From assembly GCA_023663505.1 (NCBI GenBank), contig JAMPHH010000040.1:1-28213 (forward strand): a stretch of 28,213 nucleotides of DNA, given 5' to 3'. How positions within the stretch are numbered: position 1 is the first letter of the stretch; each line of letters starts with the position of its first letter. The notes beneath the pieces are model-generated. The model had not been told where the DNA came from, did not search any database, and was given only the letters and a program-made list of their open reading frames with translations. Of this stretch, positions 1 through 8,666 are shown one piece after another. Made by a program: the position numbers and the translations under genes. The stretch comes from Muribaculum sp. (GTDB lineage: Bacteria > Bacillota > Clostridia > Lachnospirales > Lachnospiraceae).

Positions 1-87
1 AGAAATACGAGAAAAGTTTTCTTTGCTTGAGGGTATTGTATCATAGTTGGTTCTGTGTGGCAAGATAAAATTAACTTTTACGGAATT

Positions 88-2283
88 TTACGGAATTTGA
101 GTCGGATATACAGCTTCCAAACCCGACATCTGCTGATACATCTTTCCATAATTTAATTCTTCCCCTCCGGAAAGCATATTGTTCTCATCACTTCTCAGCT
201 CATAATAAAAAAAGTCGATACTTCCATATGAAAATCTATGCTCGCATTGTATCTGAACAATACCGTTTCCCCGCACAAAAAATGCCGTGATTTCAAGGCT
301 TTCCCCTTCTGCAAGCTTTGTGCCCTGCCTTATCCTGTCCAACACATCGGACGCATTGGCATATGAACTTAGAAATTCCTTTTCTGTCAGTATAGCTGCG
401 GCATATTCCTTGTATGTCTCCCCGTCATAATACAGAAAGGTATCTTTCCATGTATGTGTGGTATGTATCCCCAAATCCGCATCATAATGACCATCATATT
501 CCTGAATATCTAAAACAATGTCCCCAAAGCGGTTTTCATATACATATCCTATACCGCCCTCTACAAGACATTTAGGTCTCCCCTCCTTCAGTGCAAGAAT
601 CGAGTAAAACCGATAATTTCCAATCATATTGTAAGCATCAATTGCCACATGGGTCTCGTTTTCCAGCCTTAAAAGCTCTATTTTATACTTTTCCAACCTA
701 TCTTCTATCTTATGTACCATCTCACATGGCGAACCGTCGCTGTCACAATACCATACCTCATATCCACCGAGCACCGCCAACAGCTCTTTTGCGCCGTCAT
801 GATTCAAGTCCTCATAGACATACTTATAATCGGTATCTGCCGTGGCGGAAACCGTCTCCTCAAAACGCTGCACCGATTCCAGAGCCTCCAGACCGGACAT
901 ATATAACAATGTTGACAAATCCCCGTCCCAAAACCACACATCATGGTCATAAGCCTGATAGCCATAATTTTCCAAAGGCGGATAACCCTCCGTCGGCTCA
1001 GTGGTGCCGCTGGCAAATTCCGTGATTACAAGCTCCGTCCCCTGCAAGTCCCATTTTTCATAGTGGTAGGTGTCCATATGTCCTTCCGTGCGCACCAGAC
1101 CGCCTTCAGTTCCCGTGTAAAATGTGCAATGTCCGCTAGCTCCCTCACCGCACAGCACCGTCTCCTCCGAGGCGTAGGTGTACACCTGACAATGTGCTCC
1201 GGCCTCGTTGGGAGCGATATCCACAATAAGCTCCGGAATCCCGTTTCCGTCCATATCATATAGGGTAAAACTAGGCATTCTGAAGCTTATAGGGAAGCTT
1301 TCGACATCTTGCCGTATTTTCCACAACGTCTCCATATATGCCGAAAAATACGATCCGCTGACCCTCAACATAGCTTGTGGCGTCTGATTGGACAAGCCCT
1401 CTATATTTTTCGCAGACTGTTCAAGCCCATAGGACATATCCACACCATGGTACGCAGCCCACTCTCTGCCATAGTCGGAGCAGGACAATTGCACGCTCGC
1501 AAGAATAGTGTCATAACCACATACTCTGAAATACCAATACCCCTCAGAACCTTCTTCCCCATCTATATAAAATTTCCCATCCTTGGAGGTATATACCTCG
1601 CATTCCAATTCATCACCATCCGCAGAATAATTGGTAAATATATCTCCCTCAGAGCTTTCCTCATATATCTGAAGCACTGCCTGTCCATCAATTTCATACA
1701 CGGTCAGAAAACAATTATCCGTGTCCCATGATAAATATGAATCCCGCCATTTTAAATAGCTGCTTGCGTGATCTACGGATATGATAAGCTTTAGCTGTCC
1801 TTCCTCATACGTCCATATCTCCACACAGTAATTTCTCGCGCGGGGAATTTCCATTCCATCAATATTAGTACCCATATCCTCCTCGTGACAATACACTACC
1901 AAGAGCTCTTTGTTCTCCCCGCCATTCAGATCAATCAAGTCTACAAAGCACAGCCCGCTCATGTAACAGCAGCTCTCCTCTTTGTAGAGTTTATGGTCAG
2001 CCGTGCGCTCTACAAGCTTGCCGCTTCCATATTCCTCAATCAGCTCCTGACATTTTGCGTAATAGGCTTCACAGGCATTATCGTAAAAGAGGAGCTCTTC
2101 CCTGCCTGTATCGTTTTCGGTGGACAACATTTCAGAGGATTCTCCTGCAATATCAATCTCCGCAGACGGAGAGCTTAGAGCATCTGACAGTGAAGCCTCA
2201 TCCATCTTCTCCTCAACCTTGCTGCAAGCCGATAGGAAAAGCAATGCCACAATCAGTGACAGGCATAATCCTTTGTTTTTCAT
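88..2283 (-). CDS. Large secreted lipoprotein with DxDxNG-type repeats
   Basis: The 731-residue product starts with a lipoprotein signal peptide: basic MKNK, a hydrophobic stretch, then lipobox LSAC with Cys20 as the predicted lipidation site. It is therefore expected on the outer face of the cytoplasmic membrane. The start is supported by a GGGGGG-type ribosome binding site about 8 bases upstream. Residues 21-60 form an acidic Ser-rich linker. Three short motifs, DLNGGENKELLVV (118-130), DMDGNGIPELIVD (343-355) and DLNHDGAKELLAV (492-504), look like calcium-binding DxDxNG loops followed by a beta strand, as in VCBS/FG-GAP-like lipoproteins. The rest is rich in aromatic and acidic residues and probably mostly beta. 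I do not recognise a named family or enzyme motif. It is followed by 87 bases without a gene and is separated from glgB by 285 bases. A substrate-binding or cell-envelope role is inference only. Confidence 0.8.
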   Translation of the reverse strand: MKNKGLCLSLIVALLFLSACSKVEEKMDEASLSDALSSPSAEIDIAGESSEMLSTENDTGREELLFYDNACEAYYAKCQELIEEYGSGKLVERTADHKLYKEESCCYMSGLCFVDLIDLNGGENKELLVVYCHEEDMGTNIDGMEIPRARNYCVEIWTYEEGQLKLIISVDHASSYLKWRDSYLSWDTDNCFLTVYEIDGQAVLQIYEESSEGDIFTNYSADGDELECEVYTSKDGKFYIDGEEGSEGYWYFRVCGYDTILASVQLSCSDYGREWAAYHGVDMSYGLEQSAKNIEGLSNQTPQAMLRVSGSYFSAYMETLWKIRQDVESFPISFRMPSFTLYDMDGNGIPELIVDIAPNEAGAHCQVYTYASEETVLCGEGASGHCTFYTGTEGGLVRTEGHMDTYHYEKWDLQGTELVITEFASGTTEPTEGYPPLENYGYQAYDHDVWFWDGDLSTLLYMSGLEALESVQRFEETVSATADTDYKYVYEDLNHDGAKELLAVLGGYEVWYCDSDGSPCEMVHKIEDRLEKYKIELLRLENETHVAIDAYNMIGNYRFYSILALKEGRPKCLVEGGIGYVYENRFGDIVLDIQEYDGHYDADLGIHTTHTWKDTFLYYDGETYKEYAAAILTEKEFLSSYANASDVLDRIRQGTKLAEGESLEITAFFVRGNGIVQIQCEHRFSYGSIDFFYYELRSDENNMLSGGEELNYGKMYQQMSGLEAVYPTQIP

Positions 2284-2334
2284 ATTAATAACCCCCCTAT
2301 CCCATCTTGCTTATCAGCTGCTCCTTAGCCTCTA

Positions 2335-2460
2335 TCAGTCAACACGAGTATTTCTTGATGAGTCAAGATACTTCAGAAGCTGGGCTTTATCAATCGCAAA
2401 AAGAGAGTCAAACGCAATCTGTGCCGCCTGCGCCATTGCAGCACCGAACCTAGCTTCCAT
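2335..2460 (-). pseudogene. Possible gene remnant, 41 codons
   Basis: Between glgB and the lipoprotein gene the minus strand has a 41-codon open frame starting MEARFGAAMAQAAQ and ending SSRNTRVD. Its composition looks protein-like (an amphipathic Ala/Gln helix, then DKAQLLKYLDS). The frame continues upstream for six codons to a stop at 2479-2481, and no ribosome binding site precedes the ATG. This fits the 3' end of a decayed gene better than an intact small gene, but chance cannot be excluded. I do not recognise the family. Confidence 0.25.
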
Positions 2461-2568
2461 CAACCGCGCACTGTACAGTCATTGCAACTGTCTCGTAAAT
2501 ACAGAAAACGGGATTTCCCGTGTCACATCACCTTGAATGTTTAACGGAAAATCCCTGTTCACACCACA

Positions 2569-4470
2569 TTAGAACACAAATACTACCGCACAATAAGCGG
2601 GCAGATCAAAGCTGATAGAATAGTCATGGTAATGGCAGGGCTTCGCCACCGCGCTGACCTCCTTGGGAACCGTCTCCCCCTTGCCCCCGAAGCACTCGTC
2701 ATCACTGTTGAGCAGCAGCTTGTATTTCTTCTTCTTGGGCACCGGAACTTGATAATTCTCCCATTTCACCGGAGTCATATTCATCACGAACAGCAGGCTG
2801 TTCTTGCCTGTGGAGGACTTGCGCACAAAGGAATAGGTGCTGCGCTCCGCGTCGTCCGCGTTCATCCACTCAAATCCGTCCCAACAATTATCAAACTCAT
2901 ACATGGCAGGATACTTGCGATATATGTTTAACAGTGCCTTCACCCACTCGTGCATACCAACATTATTCTTCTCGCCAAGCAGGAACCAGTCGAGCTCTCT
3001 GGTCTCGCTCCACTCGCGTTCCTGACCAAAGTCCTGTCCCATGAACAGCAGCTTCTTCCCACAGTGCCCGAACATATAGGCATAACCCACGCGAAGGTTC
3101 GCATACTTATCCACCTGATAACCGGGCATCTTGTTCACCATGGAGCACTTCAAATGTACCACCTCGTCATGTGATAGCGGCAAAATATAATTCTCGCTCT
3201 CATTATAGCTCATTGCAAAGGTCAATGCGTAATGATTGCCCTTGCGGTAAATCGGGTCGAGCTTCATGTATTCACAAAAATCATGCATCCAACCCATATT
3301 CCATTTCAAGGAGAAGCCCAAGCCTTCCGTCCCGATATCCCCGCTGACCATAGGCCAAGCGGTGGATTCCTCCGCAATAGTCAGGAATCCCGGATAAGTC
3401 CCCCGAACCACTGAATTCAAATGCTTGAAAAATTCAATGGCCTCAAGATTCTTATTGCCGCCAAACTCGTTGGGCAGCCATTGTCCGTCCTGCTTGCCAT
3501 AATCCAGATACAGCATGGAAGCCACGGCATCCACGCGAATACCGTCCACATGGAATTCCCTCAGCCAGAAAAGCGCATTGGCGATCAGGAAATTCTTCAC
3601 CTCGTTCTTGCCGTAATTAAAAATCTTGGTACCCCAGTCAGGATGCTCGCCGCGCCTTGGATCGGGATGCTCATAGATGCAGGTTCCGTCAAAATTGCCC
3701 AACCCATGGGCGTCCGTGGCAAAATGCGCCGGAACCCAGTCAAGGATCACTCCCACACCCGCCTTGTGCAGCTCGTTCACCAGATACATGAAATCCTTGG
3801 GTGTTCCATATCGGGCGGTGGGCGCATAGTACCCGGTCACCTGATATCCCCAAGACCCGTCAAAGGGATGCTCTGCGATTCCCATAAGCTCAACATGGGT
3901 ATATTTCATTTCCTTCATGTACTCTACAATACGTGCCGCAAATTCCTTGTAATTGTAGAAGCCTTCCTCCGTCCCGTTGTTGGGATGCTTCATAAAAGAC
4001 CCGATATGGCACTCGTAGATTGCCATGGGCTCCTTGTTAAAATCCTTCTTGTCACGCCCCTCCATCCATTTGTCATCCTTCCATGCAAAGCCTGACAAAT
4101 CCGTGATAATGGAAGCAGTGCCGGGACGATACTCCGCATAATTGGCATAAGGATCTGCTTTATAGAGCTTTCTGCCATCCTGTGCGGTGATCAGGAATTT
4201 ATACATCTCACCTTCCCCCACGTCCGGTATAAACAAGCTCCAAATGCCGCCCTCTCCCAGCTTCGTCATTTCATGAGCACACTCATCCCAATTGTTGAAA
4301 GAACCCACCACATGGACATTCGCTGCGTTGGGCGCCCAAACCGCAAAAAATACGCCCTCCTTGCCGTCCTCAACAGACAGATGCGCCCCCAGCTTTTTGT
4401 AGATTTCATAGTGCGTTCCCTGTGCGAATACGTACTGATCCGCTTCAGAAATAAAAACCTGTTCCCTCAT
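2569..4470 (-). CDS. glgB: 1,4-alpha-glucan branching enzyme (GlgB)
   Basis: This enzyme cuts alpha-1,4 glucan chains and re-attaches them through alpha-1,6 bonds during glycogen synthesis in the cytosol. At 633 residues it has the usual GlgB length. The N-terminal CBM48 module (about 35-125) has the FFAVWAPNA and GSFNNW signatures. The GH13 barrel carries region I DWVPAHF (244-250), region II GIRVDAV with nucleophile Asp314, region III AEEST with acid/base Glu367, and region IV LSHDEVVH with Asp435. The C-terminal beta domain ends in AYCAVVFVF. I chose the ATG at 4470 because GGGGG lies just upstream and the family begins here; the frame stays open 38 codons further but that part has no family likeness. 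No other glycogen genes are adjacent. The 5' region has a 26-bp element shared with pflA. Confidence 0.95.
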   Translation of the reverse strand: MREQVFISEADQYVFAQGTHYEIYKKLGAHLSVEDGKEGVFFAVWAPNAANVHVVGSFNNWDECAHEMTKLGEGGIWSLFIPDVGEGEMYKFLITAQDGRKLYKADPYANYAEYRPGTASIITDLSGFAWKDDKWMEGRDKKDFNKEPMAIYECHIGSFMKHPNNGTEEGFYNYKEFAARIVEYMKEMKYTHVELMGIAEHPFDGSWGYQVTGYYAPTARYGTPKDFMYLVNELHKAGVGVILDWVPAHFATDAHGLGNFDGTCIYEHPDPRRGEHPDWGTKIFNYGKNEVKNFLIANALFWLREFHVDGIRVDAVASMLYLDYGKQDGQWLPNEFGGNKNLEAIEFFKHLNSVVRGTYPGFLTIAEESTAWPMVSGDIGTEGLGFSLKWNMGWMHDFCEYMKLDPIYRKGNHYALTFAMSYNESENYILPLSHDEVVHLKCSMVNKMPGYQVDKYANLRVGYAYMFGHCGKKLLFMGQDFGQEREWSETRELDWFLLGEKNNVGMHEWVKALLNIYRKYPAMYEFDNCWDGFEWMNADDAERSTYSFVRKSSTGKNSLLFVMNMTPVKWENYQVPVPKKKKYKLLLNSDDECFGGKGETVPKEVSAVAKPCHYHDYSISFDLPAYCAVVFVF

Positions 4471-4516
4471 ATTTAACCCCCATTTCTGCGCTGCCCAAGC
4501 TTCAACTATGTTGAAG

Positions 4517-4542
4517 CTGCGCATAAGCAGCTTTGTGTCAAG
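4517..4542 (-). repeat. 26-bp repeat, copy 1, upstream of glgB
   Basis: These 26 bases are identical to 21391-21416 upstream of pflA, in the same orientation relative to the gene. On the coding strand the element begins CTTGACACAAAGC and ends TTATGCGCAG. The bases CTGC-TTATGC-GCAG at its 3' end can form a small hairpin. In this copy it is followed by a perfect hairpin, CTTCAAC-ATA-GTTGAAG (4501-4517), that is absent at pflA. Both loci then resume with the bases CGCAGAAATG just before the ribosome binding site. Confidence 0.7.
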
Positions 4543-4566
4543 CAGCGCACAGACACAAATTGCCGA

Positions 4567-4584
4567 TTGAAAAAATTTTTTCAA
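4567..4584 (-). terminator. AT-rich palindrome after the TPR gene
   Basis: A perfect 18-bp palindrome, TTGAAAAAATTTTTTCAA, begins six bases past the stop codon of the TPR/AAA-like gene. It has no GC stem and no unpaired loop, so it is a weak intrinsic terminator at best. Its position between two same-strand genes suggests a transcription boundary or protein site. Confidence 0.35.
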
Positions 4585-4590
4585 CCTATT

Positions 4591-7527
4591 TTACGCAAAA
4601 TCTTTCTCAGTCACAACAATCATGTCTTCTTCATCATATCGCTTTGCGAGCAAAATGTCAAAGAAATGTCGAGGTGTTTTTCGATTTGCTCGATAAATAG
4701 CCCCGTCCACGATCTCCTTTACCTCCGCGGTGGTCACCGCATGGTCGATTGTCTGGCGCTGTTCTATGCGGTTGTGCAATGCCAACACGCCCAATTCATC
4801 AATGGAAAATTCCAATTCCCGCGCATACTGCCTGCCATATGAAACCAACATATCGTTGCTGAGCGCCTCCACGTCCACGCGCGCGGTAAATGCATCTGCA
4901 AGTATCTCATGACTTTTCAGGAATCGGTTCATCACCTTCGTCTCATCCTGCAATACCACCACGATTCCAAGGCTCTCCCTCTGCAATGCCTTATAGAGAT
5001 CCTGAACCGTCGCGTCATTCATGTCACAGGCGTCCTCAATGATCAATGCTCCGTTTTGAAGCTGATTTAATGTATCCGCCACATTCTTGCGACCCAAGCC
5101 CTTTCCGGAGATTTTGGCAACCTTTCCGGAGAAATTGCTGTCCGTGAGCTGAACCTCTCGAATTATATTCTTGGCGAGGGTAATGGTATCCATGCCCGCC
5201 TCTCCGGTGATAATGACATTTCCCGTGTAGGCGGCAAGGCTGATGCCGTCCACAGCCTTCACAATCTGCTCCTTCGCGCCCCTGCTCTGAATATAGTTCG
5301 CATACAGCTCCTTCTCCTCCCTGGTCATGGGACGAACCTTTGCACCTTTACTCTTTGACTCCGGTGACTCGGCTGTTGAAGCGTCTGTCTGCGCCTCCTC
5401 TGCCTTTATGGATCCCTTCTCCGCGGTCTCCGCTTGTATGCTTTCTGTCTCTGATTTTCCCACATTCTCTGCTACGGTTTCTGTCCCCGACGTCGCAGCG
5501 GCTTCGGATTCTGCTTCTTCTGCCTCTGCTTCTTCCATATCCTCTGTTGTGGCTTCAGATGCCGCTGTCGAGCTTACTGCTTGTATTGCCTCCGTCCCAG
5601 TGCCTGTGGCTTCTGTCTCGCTATCCGTTATGGCAGCTTCGGATCCCGCCGCTTCCGTCTTATCGCTTAGCATCTCTGCTGTCTCCAAGCTCTCCGCTTC
5701 CTTCACATCTGCCGCAAGACTCACCCTCGCCGTCTCCACCGTCCTTGTCCCGGTCTCCGGTACGTCCGTGGCGGTCTCTGTCTCGTCCATAGCCGTTTCC
5801 TGTGCGTCCTCCTGAACGATATCCTCCAGCTCCTCCACTTCATCTTCGTCCGTCAATACATCCGCAGGATCACTCACGCTTTTCTCAAGCTGCTCCAGAA
5901 GCCCATCACGAAGCGACGCTTCAAACTCCGTGAACATCTTGCCTGTCTGACGCAAAACGTGCTTGCGCACCTCCTCCTTGCGCTTCTCCTCATTCTCCTT
6001 CTTCATACGCTCCCACTCAGCCAGAACCTCCTCGATATTCATCTGACCTGTGATCTGCTTCTCCACCTTGGGACGCTCAGGCATCACCAGACTGATCTGC
6101 CCGTCTGATTCCTGAGAAAGCACATTTGCCATCTCCTTCGGAGGCTCCGCCTCCATGAAGCTTTGCAGGGCGGCATTTCTCTGGTCGGCCTCCTTGCGCA
6201 TCTGTTCCATCACGATCTCTCCGGTCTCACCGAAGAAGACCTCTGTATTTTCTATGACCTCCGACTCCGATGCCGTCTCTGTCTGTGCAAGCTCTCCGCT
6301 AACGTACTCTGCCGCCGTCTCAGCCTGTATGGACTCTCCGCTGACGTACTCCGCCGCTGTCACCGCCTGCACGGGCTCTCCGCTGACGTACTTTGCCGCC
6401 GTCTCAGCCTGCACGGACTCTCCGCTGACAAGCTCTGCCGCTTCCCACGTCTGTGCCGCTTCTCCACCGTCCGACTCTAATCCTGCGGCTTCCTCTGCCA
6501 TATACAACTCCTCGGCTTCCGATTCCGCAGATACCGATTCCACAGCCTCCGACTCCACAGATATCTCAGCCATTCCCAACTCGTCCGCCGACAACCCATT
6601 TTCCAACATAGGCTCCTTGCGCTGCTCCGCGCCCAAGAGCTCCTGCAGTCCCTGCGCCAGCTCCGCCTGCAGATTAATGGTGTTGTATTCTCCCACATCC
6701 ATGGTTTTCACCTGAATGTCAAGCTCCTCCGGCTGTTCCACGGGAGCAGGCTCCACAGCCTCCTCTCCTGTGCGCACAGGGGCAAAGATTTGGGTCTCCC
6801 CACCCACAAAAGCGCCGATATCAACCTGCTCCGCTTCCCCGACCAAGATCTCCGAGCCGTCATTCTGCTCCTCCGGGATAAAATCCTCCTGCATGGTCTC
6901 CTCGGGCTTTACATCATTGCGGTGATTGTACTTCTCCTGCTGCTCTATGCTCAAGGGTTGGTGCTGCATCTTCAATTCCATCGCCTTGACTACATACTCT
7001 CCCTCGCCAAAAAAGACGATCATTTCGTCGCACTCCGCCACACAGTGCGTAGCGTCTCCTATACAATGATAGAGATAAGCCAGCTCATAAACCCACTTTT
7101 CCTGATAGCTGACCTTTTTTAACTCCTCCAAAACCTCTATGCGCTCCTCGAGCGTCACCTCCTGATCCTTGTATAGCTTGTAGCGCAATATGTAGCGTCC
7201 CGCGTCGTCCGGAGTCGATACCTGTACAAACTCCTTGTAATATTCCATTGCCTGCACCAGCTCTTTGGTCTTGATAGACAGCTCGCACAGGGAATAACAG
7301 ATGCTCCTGCTGCCCGGACGACGTTCATAAGCCAAGAGCAGCAAATCCCTCGCGTCCTCGTACCTTTTGTTTATCTTATACAGATCGCTGATCATACAGA
7401 GCATACGAACACTCTTTACCTTGCGCCAGTCTATGGAATCTGCTATTTCCGCCGCCTGTGCGTAATTCTCCATCTCAATCAGCTCTGTGATCTCCTCTGA
7501 CCTCACTTTGTATTCATATTTATCCAA
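4591..7527 (-). CDS. TPR protein with acidic repeat linker and degenerate AAA-like C-terminal domain
   Basis: I place the start at the TTG at 7527, giving 978 residues, because GAGGGAGAAG lies 7 bases upstream and a promoter lies at 7595-7623; an ATG at 7704 would lie upstream of that promoter and add a non-conserved tail. Residues 1-205 are helical repeats of TPR type (for example YEDARDLLLLAYERRPGS). Residues about 205-732 are very acidic, rich in Ala/Glu/Thr/Ser and probably disordered, with four 14-residue repeats of the type AAEYVSGESIQAET. Residues 733-978 form a compact domain like an AAA+ module: ITGEAGMDTITLAK sits where Walker A should be but lacks the GK[ST] lysine, and GALIIEDA resembles Walker B. 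It has no signal peptide. The role is unknown; a scaffold with a nucleotide-free AAA fold is an inference. Confidence 0.8.
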   Translation of the reverse strand: MDKYEYKVRSEEITELIEMENYAQAAEIADSIDWRKVKSVRMLCMISDLYKINKRYEDARDLLLLAYERRPGSRSICYSLCELSIKTKELVQAMEYYKEFVQVSTPDDAGRYILRYKLYKDQEVTLEERIEVLEELKKVSYQEKWVYELAYLYHCIGDATHCVAECDEMIVFFGEGEYVVKAMELKMQHQPLSIEQQEKYNHRNDVKPEETMQEDFIPEEQNDGSEILVGEAEQVDIGAFVGGETQIFAPVRTGEEAVEPAPVEQPEELDIQVKTMDVGEYNTINLQAELAQGLQELLGAEQRKEPMLENGLSADELGMAEISVESEAVESVSAESEAEELYMAEEAAGLESDGGEAAQTWEAAELVSGESVQAETAAKYVSGEPVQAVTAAEYVSGESIQAETAAEYVSGELAQTETASESEVIENTEVFFGETGEIVMEQMRKEADQRNAALQSFMEAEPPKEMANVLSQESDGQISLVMPERPKVEKQITGQMNIEEVLAEWERMKKENEEKRKEEVRKHVLRQTGKMFTEFEASLRDGLLEQLEKSVSDPADVLTDEDEVEELEDIVQEDAQETAMDETETATDVPETGTRTVETARVSLAADVKEAESLETAEMLSDKTEAAGSEAAITDSETEATGTGTEAIQAVSSTAASEATTEDMEEAEAEEAESEAAATSGTETVAENVGKSETESIQAETAEKGSIKAEEAQTDASTAESPESKSKGAKVRPMTREEKELYANYIQSRGAKEQIVKAVDGISLAAYTGNVIITGEAGMDTITLAKNIIREVQLTDSNFSGKVAKISGKGLGRKNVADTLNQLQNGALIIEDACDMNDATVQDLYKALQRESLGIVVVLQDETKVMNRFLKSHEILADAFTARVDVEALSNDMLVSYGRQYARELEFSIDELGVLALHNRIEQRQTIDHAVTTAEVKEIVDGAIYRANRKTPRHFFDILLAKRYDEEDMIVVTEKDFA
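6293..6460 (-). repeat. Four tandem 42-bp coding repeats
   Basis: Four copies of a 42-base unit start at 6293, 6335, 6377 and 6419, each opening with TCTCCGCT on the plus strand. They encode 14-residue units (VSGE..QA.TAAEY) in the disordered part of the TPR protein. The last copy is the most diverged. Such an array can change copy number by slippage without a frame shift. Confidence 0.8.
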
Positions 7528-7594
7528 AGTATTCTTCTCCCTCGTTTTTCTTTCTGTGAAAGGATTGTAAAGCACTATATCATTTTTATGTTTA

Positions 7595-7623
7595 AGTTTA
7601 TCACAGTAACCCCTATATGTCAA
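7595..7623 (-). promoter_or_regulatory. Promoter of the TPR gene
   Basis: On the minus strand TTGACA (7618-7623) is followed after 17 bases by TAAACT (7595-7600). This is a perfect -35 with a four-of-six -10. It lies between the rsmA stop and the TTG start of the TPR gene, so that gene probably has its own transcript. Confidence 0.6.
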
Positions 7624-7708
7624 AATTAAACAGTAAAAAAATACATAAAAAATACAAGATATAGTGTTTCCACCATATCTTGCAAAACTAAATATCGAAA
7701 TCAACCCC

Positions 7709-8563
7709 TCACAGCAGGTTACTCAATTGTGCAAATTGCCCAAGCGTCAGCGCCTCCCCACGCACTGTCGCGGGCAGCCCCATCTGCTCCAACACCTCCG
7801 CCACATGCTGTTTGTCAAGCTTTAAGTCCGCCGCATTGCCCAGACCATTCACCAAGGTTTTGCGCCGCTGATTAAAGGAAGCCCTGATCAGCGCAAACAT
7901 TTTGCTCTCATCATCTACCTGTACGGGCGGCTCCTCATAACGCGTCAGACGAATCACGGCGCTGCCCACGTTCGGTCTCGGGATAAAACAGTTGGGCGGT
8001 ACGTTCGCCACAATCTCCGGCTTGGCATAATACTGTACCGCCAGAGACAACGCACCATAATCCTTCGTTCCGGGACCCACCTGCATACGCTCCGCCACCT
8101 CCCTCTGCACCATGATCGTGATGCTGTCCAAGGGCACATGCTGCTCAAATAACCCCATAATAATGGGGGTGGTTATATAATAGGGCAGATTTGCCACCAC
8201 CTTGATGGGCTTCCCCCCGTTGTACTCTTGCACAAGGCGGTTGATATCCACCTTCAAAATATCCCCGTTGATGATAGTCACATTGTCATAGGCGGACAGC
8301 GATTCCTCCAAAATGGGAATCAACGCCCTGTCAATCTCCACAGCCACCACACTTCGCGCCGTTTCCGCAAGATATTGTGTCATAGTGCCGATACCCGGAC
8401 CGATCTCCAGAACACAGTCCTCCCTCGTAACCCCCGCGGCAGCGACGATTCTGTCCAACACATTGGGATCGATCAGAAAGTTTTGTCCGAATTTCTTTTG
8501 AAAATTAAAATGATATTTTTGCAGCATTGCTATCGTGTTCTGCGGAATGCCAAGCTTCGCCAT
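7709..8563 (-). CDS. rsmA: 16S rRNA (adenine1518/1519-N6)-dimethyltransferase RsmA/KsgA
   Basis: The enzyme dimethylates two adjacent adenines in the helix 45 loop of 16S rRNA with S-adenosylmethionine, a late 30S maturation step. The 284-residue length is normal for the family. Visible motifs are KFGQNFLIDPNVLDRI near the N-terminus, the SAM-binding loop VLEIGPGIGTMT, the acidic motif VAVEIDRALIPIL, and the catalytic NLPYYITTPI. A C-terminal helical domain with SFNQRRKTLVNGL is typical. The ATG is preceded by GGAGG at a good distance. A promoter lies at 8621-8648. The gene is divergent from rpsF, and the unusual nested repeat lies between the two promoters. Confidence 0.96.
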   Translation of the reverse strand: MAKLGIPQNTIAMLQKYHFNFQKKFGQNFLIDPNVLDRIVAAAGVTREDCVLEIGPGIGTMTQYLAETARSVVAVEIDRALIPILEESLSAYDNVTIINGDILKVDINRLVQEYNGGKPIKVVANLPYYITTPIIMGLFEQHVPLDSITIMVQREVAERMQVGPGTKDYGALSLAVQYYAKPEIVANVPPNCFIPRPNVGSAVIRLTRYEEPPVQVDDESKMFALIRASFNQRRKTLVNGLGNAADLKLDKQHVAEVLEQMGLPATVRGEALTLGQFAQLSNLL

Positions 8564-8620
8564 GCCCCTACCTCCATCTGACGGTCAACAGCCCCGCTAA
8601 ATACAACGGGAAGCATTACT

Positions 8621-8648
8621 AGTATAACACAGATCAAAGCTATTTCAA
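8621..8648 (-). promoter_or_regulatory. Promoter of rsmA
   Basis: On the minus strand TTGAAA (8643-8648) and TATACT (8621-8626) are 16 bases apart, each matching the sigma-A consensus at five of six positions. They lie about 60 bases upstream of the rsmA start. Confidence 0.6.
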
Positions 8649-8666
8649 AGCGGAGATTGGGAATCA

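Noticed and set aside
2120..2536. A 138-codon plus-strand frame over the lipoprotein gene start and the gap
   Set aside because: Half of it is antisense to the lipoprotein coding region. No start signal and no domain.
4517..4542. TTGACA in the 26-bp repeat as a -35 box
   Set aside because: No acceptable -10 lies 16-18 bases downstream in either copy, and at pflA a better promoter lies upstream.
4471..4584. An N-terminal extension of GlgB beginning MKKFFQ that resembles a signal peptide
   Set aside because: It starts within the AT palindrome, includes the 26-bp repeat, and is not part of the GlgB family. The ribosome binding site favours 4470.
5327..5815. Long Ser/Ala-rich plus-strand frames opposite the TPR gene, also at 6155-6715
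   Set aside because: They are antisense shadows of the low-complexity Glu/Ala/Thr coding region. They have no ribosome binding site and no protein-like domain.
6293..6460. A CRISPR-like array
   Set aside because: The units are contiguous, without spacers, and in frame with a coding region.
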